DNA of 5,278 bases. Source: Desulfosarcina sp. (GTDB lineage Bacteria; Desulfobacterota; Desulfobacteria; Desulfobacterales; Desulfosarcinaceae). Made by a program: the position numbers and the translations under genes. Positions 1 to 5,278 of this stretch are shown one piece after another. The DNA lies in assembly GCA_030642405.1 (NCBI GenBank), contig DAOWNV010000196.1, positions 1 to 5,278 on the forward strand, written 5' to 3'. The notes below the pieces were generated by a model. The model saw nothing but the letters and a program-made list of their open reading frames with translations, was not told the origin of the DNA and did not search any database. Within the stretch, counting starts at the first letter, position 1; each line of letters opens with the position of its first letter.

Positions 1-1037
1 ACTTTTTGTTACGCAAAAAGAAGAGCAATGGTCAGGAAGCCCTGTATGCAGTTACTCATCTCAAAAAAGGTGATTGGATAATGATACTGCGGCAGGATGT
101 CAAAGACGCCTTCTCCGAATTGAGAAACGCACAACGAATTGCCTTGCTGATCATCCTGATCGGCACGTTGGTCATTGTTGCCACCAGTCTGGTGGTCTCC
201 CAGCAATTGATCAGGCGGGTCTCCAAGGCCGATGAAGAAAAAGAACTTGCCGACAAAGAAAAAGATATGCTCTCCCAACAGGTCATAGAAACGGGAAAGC
301 TCGCATCCATTGGAGAACTGGCGGCCGGTATCGCGCACGAAATCAACAATCCTGTCGCAATTATGATTGAAGAAGCCGGCTGGATTCAAGATCTACTCGA
401 AGAAGAAGAGTTAGAAAAAAGCGAAAACCTGGAAGAATTATACAGAGCGCTGAAGCAGATCAATACCCAGGGCCAGCGCTGCAAGGAGATTACCCATAAG
501 CTGCTGAGCTTTGCACGAAAGACCGATTCTAGAGCCATTGAACTCCCGATAAACGACTTGCTCGAGGAAATTGTGTACCTCTCTTCTCAGCGTGCGAAAT
601 TCAGCAATATCGAACTCCATACCAATCTGGAAAAAGACTTGCCACTCATCTTAGCGTCGGAAACCGAAATGCAACAGGTTTTTTTGAACATAGTAAACAA
701 TGCACTGGATTCCATGGAGAAAAGCGGGGGGGAAATCACCTTTACTTCCAGACGGGTTGACGATGATGTTGAAGTGACGGTTTCCGACACCGGAATCGGT
801 ATTGCCGGGGCCAATCTGCAACGCGTTTTCGATCCTTTTTACACTACCAAACCGGTGGGAAAGGGAACTGGGCTGGGGCTCTCCATTTGCTACGGGATTA
901 TTAATAAAATAGGCGGAGATATCCATGCTGAAAGTCAAAAAGGCGAGGGAACCACCTTTACGATTCGGATTCCGGCAATACCTGATACTGCACCTCAACA
1001 GGAGAAAAAGGTTTATAGCTCGACGCACTTGAAATGA
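1..1037 (+). CDS. Membrane sensor histidine kinase, C-terminal part (5' end outside window)
   Basis: The frame is open through base 3 at the left edge, so the true start lies upstream; the TTG at 6 is only the first possible start codon inside the window. Residue numbers count from that TTG. Residues 13-42 (ending in GDWIMILRQDV and FSELRNAQR) look like the last strand and exit helix of an extracytoplasmic Cache-type sensor, which is inference. A membrane helix follows at about 44-66, then a charged, probably coiled-coil linker at 68-97 with no clear HAMP. The HisKA H-box is AHEINNP with the phospho-acceptor His at 111. The HATPase_c domain has N-box NIVNNALD (228-235), G1 DTGIGI (261-266), F-box FDPFYTTK (275-282) and G2 GKGTGLGL (285-292), so the catalytic core is complete. 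A roughly 20-residue polar tail ends the protein, with no attached receiver. Expected role: ATP-dependent autophosphorylation at the inner membrane in response to an external ligand, then transfer to the neighbouring receivers. The ligand cannot be read from this fragment. Confidence 0.95.
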   Translation, partial: FLLRKKKSNGQEALYAVTHLKKGDWIMILRQDVKDAFSELRNAQRIALLIILIGTLVIVATSLVVSQQLIRRVSKADEEKELADKEKDMLSQQVIETGKLASIGELAAGIAHEINNPVAIMIEEAGWIQDLLEEEELEKSENLEELYRALKQINTQGQRCKEITHKLLSFARKTDSRAIELPINDLLEEIVYLSSQRAKFSNIELHTNLEKDLPLILASETEMQQVFLNIVNNALDSMEKSGGEITFTSRRVDDDVEVTVSDTGIGIAGANLQRVFDPFYTTKPVGKGTGLGLSICYGIINKIGGDIHAESQKGEGTTFTIRIPAIPDTAPQQEKKVYSSTHLK

Positions 1038-1105
1038 TACCACTTTTTGTATTAATTAATAGGATGAGAAGATAAACGAAATCCATAGCCGCTATCGGCG
1101 AACGA

Positions 1106-1114
1106 GAAAGGGGA
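1106..1114 (+). promoter_or_regulatory. Ribosome binding site of the first stand-alone receiver
   Basis: A purine-rich GAAAGGGGA lies 6 bases before the ATG at 1121 and supports that start. The 83-base gap between the kinase stop and this ATG also holds an AT-rich palindrome, ATTAATTAAT (1051-1060), and a weak 4-bp inverted repeat GCCG/CGGC (1088-1099). Neither can be assigned a function. Confidence 0.7.
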
Positions 1115-1120
1115 CAAACC

Positions 1121-1552
1121 ATGAGTATCGCAAAAATTCTTCTTGCTGACGATGAAAAACCTTTTGTTGAAACAATGGCGAAGAGATTGAAGAAAAGAGA
1201 TATCGAGATCGTTACAGCCCATGACGGCAAGGAAGCATTGGCCCGGTTGGCGGAAGAAGACGGCATCGAAGTCGTTATTCTGGATATCAAAATGCCGGTT
1301 ATGGACGGGATGACGGCACTAAAGGAAATTAAGAGCAAACATCCACTTGTAGAGGTCATTATGCTTACCGGTCACGCGACTGTGGAGACAGGCATCGATG
1401 GCATAAAGATGGGAGCTTTTGATTACCTGATGAAACCTTGTGATATGGATCAACTGCTTGCCAAGGTCAAAGAAGCTGCCCAACGCAAACGGCAACAGGA
1501 ACAAAAAATCATGGAGGCCCGCGTTCAGGCAATTACGTTGCGCCGCCCATAA
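1121..1552 (+). CDS. Stand-alone response regulator receiver protein (REC only), first of three
   Basis: This is a 143-residue protein with one receiver domain (about 4-120) and no output domain. The active site is complete: acidic pair D10-D11 followed by E12, phospho-acceptor D55 in ILDIKMP, switch threonine T83 in MLTGHA, and K105 in YLMKP. The GAFDYL stretch before KP is typical of NtrC/FixJ-like receivers. The C-terminal tail (121-143) is strongly basic and Gln-rich (QRKRQQEQK) and could form a short helix for partner contact. The ATG has a good ribosome binding site. It follows the membrane kinase by 83 bases on the same strand, which makes that kinase its likeliest phosphodonor (inference). 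Expected role: cytoplasmic phosphate carrier, or a regulator acting by protein contact in the manner of CheY or Spo0F. It is close in sequence to the receiver starting at 4899. Family call is secure; partner and output are unknown. Confidence 0.95.
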   Translation: MSIAKILLADDEKPFVETMAKRLKKRDIEIVTAHDGKEALARLAEEDGIEVVILDIKMPVMDGMTALKEIKSKHPLVEVIMLTGHATVETGIDGIKMGAFDYLMKPCDMDQLLAKVKEAAQRKRQQEQKIMEARVQAITLRRP

Positions 1553-1578
1553 ATTGTTTTACTAATTCTCATTTATGG

Positions 1579-1606
1579 ACCGAAAAGGAGCACATGCCTT
1601 TCCGGT
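1579..1606 (+). promoter_or_regulatory. Hairpin just upstream of a ribosome binding site
   Basis: ACCGAAAAGG (1579-1588) pairs with CCTTTCCGGT (1597-1606) with a single A-C mismatch and an 8-base loop. It lies directly before the ribosome binding site of the gene at 1622. No T-tract follows, so it is not an intrinsic terminator. It could set relative expression of adjacent genes by stabilising or processing the mRNA, or influence ribosome access. The pairing is visible; any function is inference. Confidence 0.45.
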
Positions 1607-1632
1607 TAAAGGAGAATCTTCATGGCAAGTGA
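1594..1632 (+). CDS. Possible 12-codon leader ORF overlapping the next gene's start (tentative)
   Basis: ATG at 1594 is preceded by AAAAGGAG (1583-1590, only 3 bases away) and reads MPFRLKENLHGK to a TGA at 1630-1632. It runs through the ribosome binding site and start codon of the receiver at 1622 in another frame, an arrangement that can produce translational coupling. Its Shine-Dalgarno-like sequence and ATG sit in the 5' arm and loop of the hairpin at 1579-1606. The spacing is shorter than ideal and such short ORFs arise often by chance, so this is a weak candidate. Confidence 0.15.
   Translation: MPFRLKENLHGK
1607..1614 (+). promoter_or_regulatory. Ribosome binding site of the second stand-alone receiver
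   Basis: TAAAGGAG ends 7 bases before ATG 1622 and fixes that start. It nearly duplicates AAAAGGAG at 1583-1590, and lies just outside the 3' arm of the hairpin, so it stays accessible when the hairpin forms. Confidence 0.8.
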
Positions 1633-2053
1633 CAAAGACAAACGGTTAACTCCTATTAAGGTTTTGTTGATCGACGATGAAGTTGCGTATGTCAACGTCC
1701 TGTCGAACAGACTTACGAAACGCAACTTTCATGTGGGCAAGGCAAACAGCGGGTCCGAGGCTTTTCAACTTTTGCGACAAGATGATTTTGATGTCGCTGT
1801 CCTTGATTTGAAAATGGAAGATATGGATGGCATTGAAATTCTGAAAATATTAAAAAAAATGGTTCCTGCAATGGTTGTCATCATGCTCACCGGACACGGC
1901 TCCGCCGAAGCTGCCCATGAAGGAATTCGACAAGGTGCCTTTGATTACCTGACCAAACCGTGTGAGTTGGATGAACTGATCCTAAAAATTCGTGAGGCCT
2001 ATGATCAACGAGCCCCAAATGAATCCAGTGCTCATGCAGTCAGCGATATTTGA
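1622..2053 (+). CDS. Stand-alone response regulator receiver protein (REC only), second of three
   Basis: This 143-residue protein has a polar, lysine-rich N-terminus (1-12), one receiver domain (about 13-127) and a polar tail (128-143) without any output domain. The active site is present: D18-D19 followed by E20, phospho-acceptor D62, switch T90 in MLTGHG, and K112 in YLTKP. The loop after the phospho-acceptor reads LDLKMEDMDG, where most receivers have KMPGMDG: the conserved proline four residues after D62 is replaced by Glu66. This could change loop dynamics or phosphoryl lifetime (inference), although all catalytic residues remain. It is the most divergent of the receivers here. Its stop is only 14 bases before the transporter start, the tightest junction in the window, so the two are probably cotranscribed. 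That makes it the best candidate for a partner of the transporter. Family call is secure; role is unproven. Confidence 0.95.
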   Translation: MASDKDKRLTPIKVLLIDDEVAYVNVLSNRLTKRNFHVGKANSGSEAFQLLRQDDFDVAVLDLKMEDMDGIEILKILKKMVPAMVVIMLTGHGSAEAAHEGIRQGAFDYLTKPCELDELILKIREAYDQRAPNESSAHAVSDI

Positions 2054-2054
2054 A

Positions 2055-2060
2055 CGGGAG
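2055..2060 (+). promoter_or_regulatory. Ribosome binding site of the transporter gene
   Basis: CGGGAG ends 7 bases before ATG 2068, inside the 14-base gap after the receiver stop. It supports the chosen start and therefore the presence of the N-terminal membrane helix. Confidence 0.65.
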
Positions 2061-2067
2061 AAATTAG

Positions 2068-3651
2068 ATGACATCATTTTTCAAATCCAGAACATTTTTA
2101 CTTGGTATAGCTCTTGTTCTCGGCGCAGTAATTTTGATGCTTCCCAGACCAGAGGGAACAAAATTCAAAATATCGGGTGACCCGGATCAAAGTTTTTACA
2201 AAAGCGTCAGCGAGCGTTTCACACTGTTGCCGGATGGTGTCGAAAACGGTGAGGTTTATACCATAAAGGCCAACGCTGATGCAGACAAAGAAGGGTTGGG
2301 AACTTATCTTAAAGAAAAAGCCGACAGCTGTCAAAATGCTGTTCAGGTTGATTACATGGACGGGCTTTCGCCAAAAGCCAAACGTTTTTTAGCGGTATTA
2401 GCGGTATTGATTTTTCTTTTTATGGCGGAGCCTATTCCACTGGAAATTACGGCCATCCTGATCGGTGTCATGCTGGTGCTCATGCAGATTGTGGATGTTA
2501 AAACCGCATGGGCCCCATATATGCACCCGGTGGTTGTCTTCATCATGTGTTGTCTGATTTTTGCCATTGCCTTAGACAAGGCCGGAATCACGAAACGGCT
2601 CGGGCACTTTATCGTGGCCAAAGCAGGCACAAGTGTGACCAGATTCACCTTTATCATCAGTATCGGATTGGGGCTGGCATCTTCTTTCATGCATGACGCT
2701 GCAGCGGTGTCCATCGGCATTGTTACCATGTTGCCGCTAATGCGGGCCGCAGGCATCGAGCCGCATTCCCGCACGGCCAAATTTATGCTGATCTCGTTGG
2801 CATTCGCCTGTTCCTGCGGGGGGATGGGAACACTGGTAGGTGGTGGGCGCACCATGGTTTCTGCAGCTTTCTTAAAGGAGTTTACCGGTATCGAAATTAC
2901 CTTCATGGAATGGATTAAATACGCCATGCCCATGGCCATCATTACCGTGCCGGTTGCGGTGGGTATAGTCTACATGGTTTTTCGTCCGGACCCCAACATA
3001 AAGCTGCCGAAACTTGATGAGGAGATCGGTCCTTGGTCATCCAGAGAAAAAACTACTTTGATCATTATCGCACTCTCTTTTGTATTGTGGTTGACAAAAG
3101 AGTTCCATGGCCTCCACTATTCCATTACCGGTATGCTGGGGGTTGCGGCGCTGGTCATTGCCGGTATCTTAAAATGGGATGATATCCATGAGAACCTGGA
3201 GTGGGGCACCGCTTTGTTTATATTCGGCGGTGGCATTTCCCTGGGATTGGCCATGGGGGATTCCGGCGCGGCGGCCTATTTTGCCAACCTGTTTTTTCCG
3301 CTTGTCAAAGGGGGAGGGTGGTTGCTGCTTTTTGCCGGTGTAGCGGTTTTCGGTGCCCTTGTGACAAATGCGATGGCCAATGTGGCTGCGGCGGCACTCA
3401 TTTTGCCAATAGTTATTCCCATAGCCCAGTTGGAGGGTGTCGATCCCAGGGTTCTGGCTTTATGTCTGGGAACGTCGACGTCGTTTGCCATGCTGCTGGT
3501 CATCGGTTGCCCGCCCAACGCTATCGCGTACAGCTTCAAAGAATTCAAGGCATCCGATATCACCCGCGTCGGTCTGGTGGCAACACCGATTTTGTTGACA
3601 ATACTTATTATAGTTGCCGCGACCTGGTGGAAGATATTGGGGCTTGTATAA
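2068..3651 (+). CDS. DASS/SLC13-like (ArsB/NhaD-superfamily) secondary anion transporter with an N-terminal loop insertion
   Basis: This is a 527-residue inner-membrane protein. A first helix (8-25) ends in LPRPEG, followed by a soluble stretch (about 31-98, one Cys at 88), then LSPKAKR and a second helix (106-122) with EPIPLEITAIL, the normal start of the SLC13 core. Further helices are visible at about 126-143, 152-168, 192-207, 286-305, 329-342, 353-368, 380-396, 417-432, 438-452 and 501-520. Family marks are GGMGTLVG (251-258), FLKEFTGIE (268-276), NVAAAALILP (438-447) and CPPNAIAYS (481-489). The family's first Ser-Asn-Thr substrate/sodium motif is not recognisable (the region reads SSFMHDAAAV), the second is reduced to ANV (437-439), and the usual GTPPN of the first half is replaced by GGGRT. 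Relatives carry dicarboxylates, citrate or sulfate, usually with sodium; with these changes the substrate cannot be predicted. Signalling genes on both sides suggest it is controlled by, or feeds information to, the relay. Family call is good; substrate and mechanism are open. Confidence 0.85.
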   Translation: MTSFFKSRTFLLGIALVLGAVILMLPRPEGTKFKISGDPDQSFYKSVSERFTLLPDGVENGEVYTIKANADADKEGLGTYLKEKADSCQNAVQVDYMDGLSPKAKRFLAVLAVLIFLFMAEPIPLEITAILIGVMLVLMQIVDVKTAWAPYMHPVVVFIMCCLIFAIALDKAGITKRLGHFIVAKAGTSVTRFTFIISIGLGLASSFMHDAAAVSIGIVTMLPLMRAAGIEPHSRTAKFMLISLAFACSCGGMGTLVGGGRTMVSAAFLKEFTGIEITFMEWIKYAMPMAIITVPVAVGIVYMVFRPDPNIKLPKLDEEIGPWSSREKTTLIIIALSFVLWLTKEFHGLHYSITGMLGVAALVIAGILKWDDIHENLEWGTALFIFGGGISLGLAMGDSGAAAYFANLFFPLVKGGGWLLLFAGVAVFGALVTNAMANVAAAALILPIVIPIAQLEGVDPRVLALCLGTSTSFAMLLVIGCPPNAIAYSFKEFKASDITRVGLVATPILLTILIIVAATWWKILGLV

Positions 3652-3682
3652 AAACGAGATAGATATTTGTTTTAGTGAACAC

Positions 3683-3698
3683 ATTCCACGTGTGGAGT
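3683..3698 (+). promoter_or_regulatory. Small hairpin covering the ribosome binding site of the REC-kinase gene
   Basis: TTCCAC and GTGGAG flank a GT centre, giving a 6-7 base-pair stem (one T-G wobble, outer A-T at 3683/3698) with a realistic CGTG tetraloop. The 3' arm contains the Shine-Dalgarno sequence TGGAG (3693-3697), 9 bases before ATG 3707, so folding would hide it. Lower translation of the kinase relative to the transporter is a plausible outcome but is inference. The stem is short and could be chance. Confidence 0.35.
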
Positions 3699-3706
3699 AA
3701 AACGAC

Positions 3707-4855
3707 ATGGAACCTGAAAAAAAAATAAATCGTATCCGGCTGCTCCTGGTGGATGATGAAGCCGATTTTAGGAAAACATTGGCCAAACGTTTGCAGAAAA
3801 GGGGAATAACCGCCCATCAGGCAGGTAACGGCGAAGAGTGCCTGGCATTGCTTTCGGAAAACCCCATGGATGTCGTTGTGATGGATGTAAAGATGCCGGG
3901 CATGAGCGGCATAGAGGCTCTTCACCTGATTAAGAAAGCCTATGGGGAAACTGAGGTGATCCTGATGACCGGCCATGCCGCCACCCAAGATGGTGTGGAG
4001 GGAATCAAATCCGGTGCCTACGATTACTTGACCAAGCCCGTGGAGTTCGATCATCTGTTGAGAAAAATTGTTCAGGCCTATGATAAAATTGTAGGGAGAA
4101 AACAGAAAAAGGAGGCCGCTGAGTTCAAGGCTCGCATTAAGCAGCAGATGATCGCAACGGAAAGGCTGGCGGCGTTGGGAACATTAGCGGCAGGCGTTGC
4201 CCACGAAATAAACAATCCGCTGGCCATTATCAAAGAAGCGGCAGGTTATCTGAGTTCATTGATTAAAAAAGATGAATTGGCCGACATGCCGCGCCGGGAA
4301 GTATTTGAAAAAGCGCTGGAGAAGATCGATACAAGCGTCAAACGTGCGAGAACCATTACCCACCAGCTTTTGGGAAATGTTCGGAAAACCGAATCCATAC
4401 TGGCGGAAGTGGATGTTGAACAACTAGTGGAAGAGACCATTCAACTGGTCAACCGAGAAGCCAAGGACAGAGATATATCGGTGGTGCTGCAAAGGATCGG
4501 AGATCCAACGACAATATGGGTGGATCCAAATCAGATTCGCCAGGTGATGATCAATCTGTTGAGCAATGCTATCCATGCAACGCCAGGAGGAGGAAGGATA
4601 TCAGTTGATTTGAAATCCGCTGGTTCGGGTGTCTCCATTGCGGTTATCGACACCGGGTCCGGGATTCCAAAGGAGAATCTGAATAAAATTTTCGAACCGT
4701 TTTTCAGCACCAAGTCACCGGGTGAAGGAACCGGGCTCGGACTGTTTGTGATCCGTGAAATCATGGATAAGCTCGGAGGAACCATTGACGTGGAAAGTCG
4801 GCTCGGGCATGGTACGCAGTTTACGGTACAGGTCCCTAATCAGCGCGAAGCATAA
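3707..4855 (+). CDS. Soluble reverse-hybrid histidine kinase (REC-HisKA-HATPase_c)
   Basis: This 382-residue cytoplasmic protein has no membrane helix. The N-terminal receiver (about 9-125) has D16-D17 and E18, phospho-acceptor D60 in MDVKMPG, switch T88 and K110 in YLTKP. A charged, lysine-rich linker helix (126-152) leads into HisKA with the H-box AHEINNP and His 166. HATPase_c has N-box NLLSNAIHA (N283, N287), G1 DTGSGI (315-320), F-box FEPFFSTK (329-336) and G2 GEGTGLGL (339-346). Both modules look catalytically complete. In this order the receiver probably takes phosphate from another kinase and gates the kinase activity behind it, forming an integration step in the relay (inference from known REC-HK proteins). 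The kinase core closely resembles that of the membrane kinase at the left edge, for example RKTES against RKTDS after the dimerisation helices. It lies 55 bases after the transporter and 43 before the next receiver. An A9 tract (3717-3725) lies in codons 4-7. Confidence 0.95.
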   Translation: MEPEKKINRIRLLLVDDEADFRKTLAKRLQKRGITAHQAGNGEECLALLSENPMDVVVMDVKMPGMSGIEALHLIKKAYGETEVILMTGHAATQDGVEGIKSGAYDYLTKPVEFDHLLRKIVQAYDKIVGRKQKKEAAEFKARIKQQMIATERLAALGTLAAGVAHEINNPLAIIKEAAGYLSSLIKKDELADMPRREVFEKALEKIDTSVKRARTITHQLLGNVRKTESILAEVDVEQLVEETIQLVNREAKDRDISVVLQRIGDPTTIWVDPNQIRQVMINLLSNAIHATPGGGRISVDLKSAGSGVSIAVIDTGSGIPKENLNKIFEPFFSTKSPGEGTGLGLFVIREIMDKLGGTIDVESRLGHGTQFTVQVPNQREA

Positions 4856-4884
4856 ACAAACGTCAGGTCCAAGATAAACCATCC

Positions 4885-4891
4885 AAGGAGG
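4885..4891 (+). promoter_or_regulatory. Strong ribosome binding site that decides the start of the third receiver
   Basis: AAGGAGG is a near-perfect Shine-Dalgarno sequence ending 7 bases before ATG 4899. The ATG at 4892 abuts it and meets a TAA after four codons, so 4899 is the start. Confidence 0.85.
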
Positions 4892-4898
4892 ATGTCAG

Positions 4899-5278
4899 AT
4901 GATTAAAATACCTACTCAGATATTGCTGGTCGATGATGAAAAAGATTTTGTGGAGATGCTTTCCATGCGTCTCGAAGAGGAGGGCGATAAGGTGACACCG
5001 GCGTATGACGGCAAGATGTGTCTTGAAAATCTTGAAAAAAAAAACATTGACGTCGTTATCCTCGACATCAAGATGCCGGGCATGGACGGCATACAGACAT
5101 TAAGGGAAATTAAAAACAAATATCCGTTGGTCGAGGTAATTCTGTTGACCGGTCATGGTTCTACGGAAACAGCCATTGAAGGTCTGAAGCTGGGTGCCTT
5201 CGACTACTTGTTGAAGCCTGCTGATTTTGAGGACCTGCAAAACATTTTGGCCGGTGCCAAAAAGAAAAAAGCTGAACA
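4899..5278 (+). CDS. Stand-alone response regulator receiver protein, third of three (3' end outside window)
   Basis: The frame runs from ATG 4899 to the right edge without a stop, giving 126 complete codons. The visible part is one full receiver domain: D12-D13 and E14, phospho-acceptor D56 in ILDIKMPGMDG, switch T84 in LLTGHG, and K106 in YLLKP. It ends in a lysine-rich stretch (KKKK, 121-124). If it resembles the receiver at 1121, only about 15-20 more residues follow, but an attached output or kinase domain cannot be excluded because the end is missing. It is strikingly similar to the receiver at 1121 (shared VVILDIKMP, then PLVEVI and GAFDYL), suggesting duplication within the locus. An A10 tract (5035-5044) lies in codons 46-49. 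The family call is secure; its phosphodonor is probably the REC-kinase encoded 43 bases upstream (inference). Confidence 0.9.
   Translation, partial: MIKIPTQILLVDDEKDFVEMLSMRLEEEGDKVTPAYDGKMCLENLEKKNIDVVILDIKMPGMDGIQTLREIKNKYPLVEVILLTGHGSTETAIEGLKLGAFDYLLKPADFEDLQNILAGAKKKKAE

Noticed and set aside
6..8. TTG as a genuine start codon for the first kinase
   Set aside because: The frame is open to the left edge and only a few bases are visible before it, so no ribosome binding site can be judged; the protein would also lack a sensor and begin just before a membrane helix.
1029..1060. Sigma-70-like promoter (TTGAAA followed by AT-rich TATTAA or TTAATT) between the first kinase and first receiver
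   Set aside because: The -10 candidates match the consensus at only three or four of six positions with spacing of 15 or 17, in a naturally AT-rich gap; not enough to call.
1088..1099. Inverted repeat GCCG-CTAT-CGGC before the first receiver
   Set aside because: Only four base pairs; expected by chance and not placed over the ribosome binding site.
2352..2942. A 196-codon open frame on the minus strand inside the transporter gene
   Set aside because: Its translation is a low-complexity mix of Met, Ser, Ala, Thr and Ile that mirrors membrane-helix codons on the other strand; it has no recognisable domain, and the + strand frame has clear SLC13 motifs.
3614..3652. Promoter ending in TATAAA at the end of the transporter gene
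   Set aside because: There is no acceptable -35 element at normal distance; TTGCCG is 27 bases upstream, too far.
3201..3662. A 153-codon + strand frame overlapping the end of the transporter
   Set aside because: It is Cys/Gly/Arg-rich, as expected for a shifted reading of a membrane protein, and the transporter frame is continuous here with the CPPNAIAYS motif, so there is no frameshift.
3608..4054. A 148-codon minus-strand open frame across the transporter/REC-kinase junction
   Set aside because: It lies opposite well-supported coding sequence on both sides, its product shows no recognisable motif, and the intergenic hairpin and ribosome binding site fit + strand use.
1038..4898. Intrinsic terminators or sigma-54 (GG-N10-GC) promoters in the gaps
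   Set aside because: No GC-rich stem followed by a T-run and no GG/GC pair in a proper context was found in any of the five gaps.

Overview
The window reads as one stretch of a Gram-negative bacterial signalling locus. All genes are on the + strand, with gaps of 14 to 83 bases and no recognisable intrinsic terminator between them. By eye the base composition is moderate, somewhat under 50% GC. The many stand-alone receiver proteins, the HEINNP-type histidine kinases and the SLC13-type permease recall sulfate-reducing and related Desulfobacterota (the former Deltaproteobacteria). That placement is inference from protein style; no rRNA or marker gene is present to confirm it.

Layout: (1) 1-1037, the C-terminal part of a membrane sensor histidine kinase whose start lies off the left edge; (2) 1121-1552, a stand-alone receiver (REC) protein; (3) 1622-2053, a second stand-alone REC protein, lacking a usually conserved proline; (4) 2068-3651, a DASS/SLC13-like secondary transporter with an unusual soluble insertion after its first membrane helix; (5) 3707-4855, a soluble 'reverse hybrid' kinase, REC-HisKA-HATPase; (6) 4899-5278, a third stand-alone REC protein cut by the right edge. 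No gap between genes exceeds 83 bases, and no RNA gene, mobile element or CRISPR array was seen.

Taken together, the genes look like a multi-step phosphorelay built around a transporter. A membrane kinase, probably with an extracytoplasmic sensor, would autophosphorylate on His. Phosphate could then pass to the free REC proteins and to the N-terminal REC of the soluble kinase, which has its own His and ATPase domains. None of the visible signalling proteins carries a DNA-binding, AAA+, GGDEF or other output domain, so the final output is either outside the window or works by protein-protein contact, possibly on the transporter. The four REC domains resemble one another, as do the two kinase cores, which suggests growth of the locus by internal duplication.

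The most interesting points are the transporter embedded in an output-less relay, the roughly 70-residue insertion in the transporter's first loop, its altered SLC13 motifs, and two small hairpins placed at ribosome binding sites of signalling genes.
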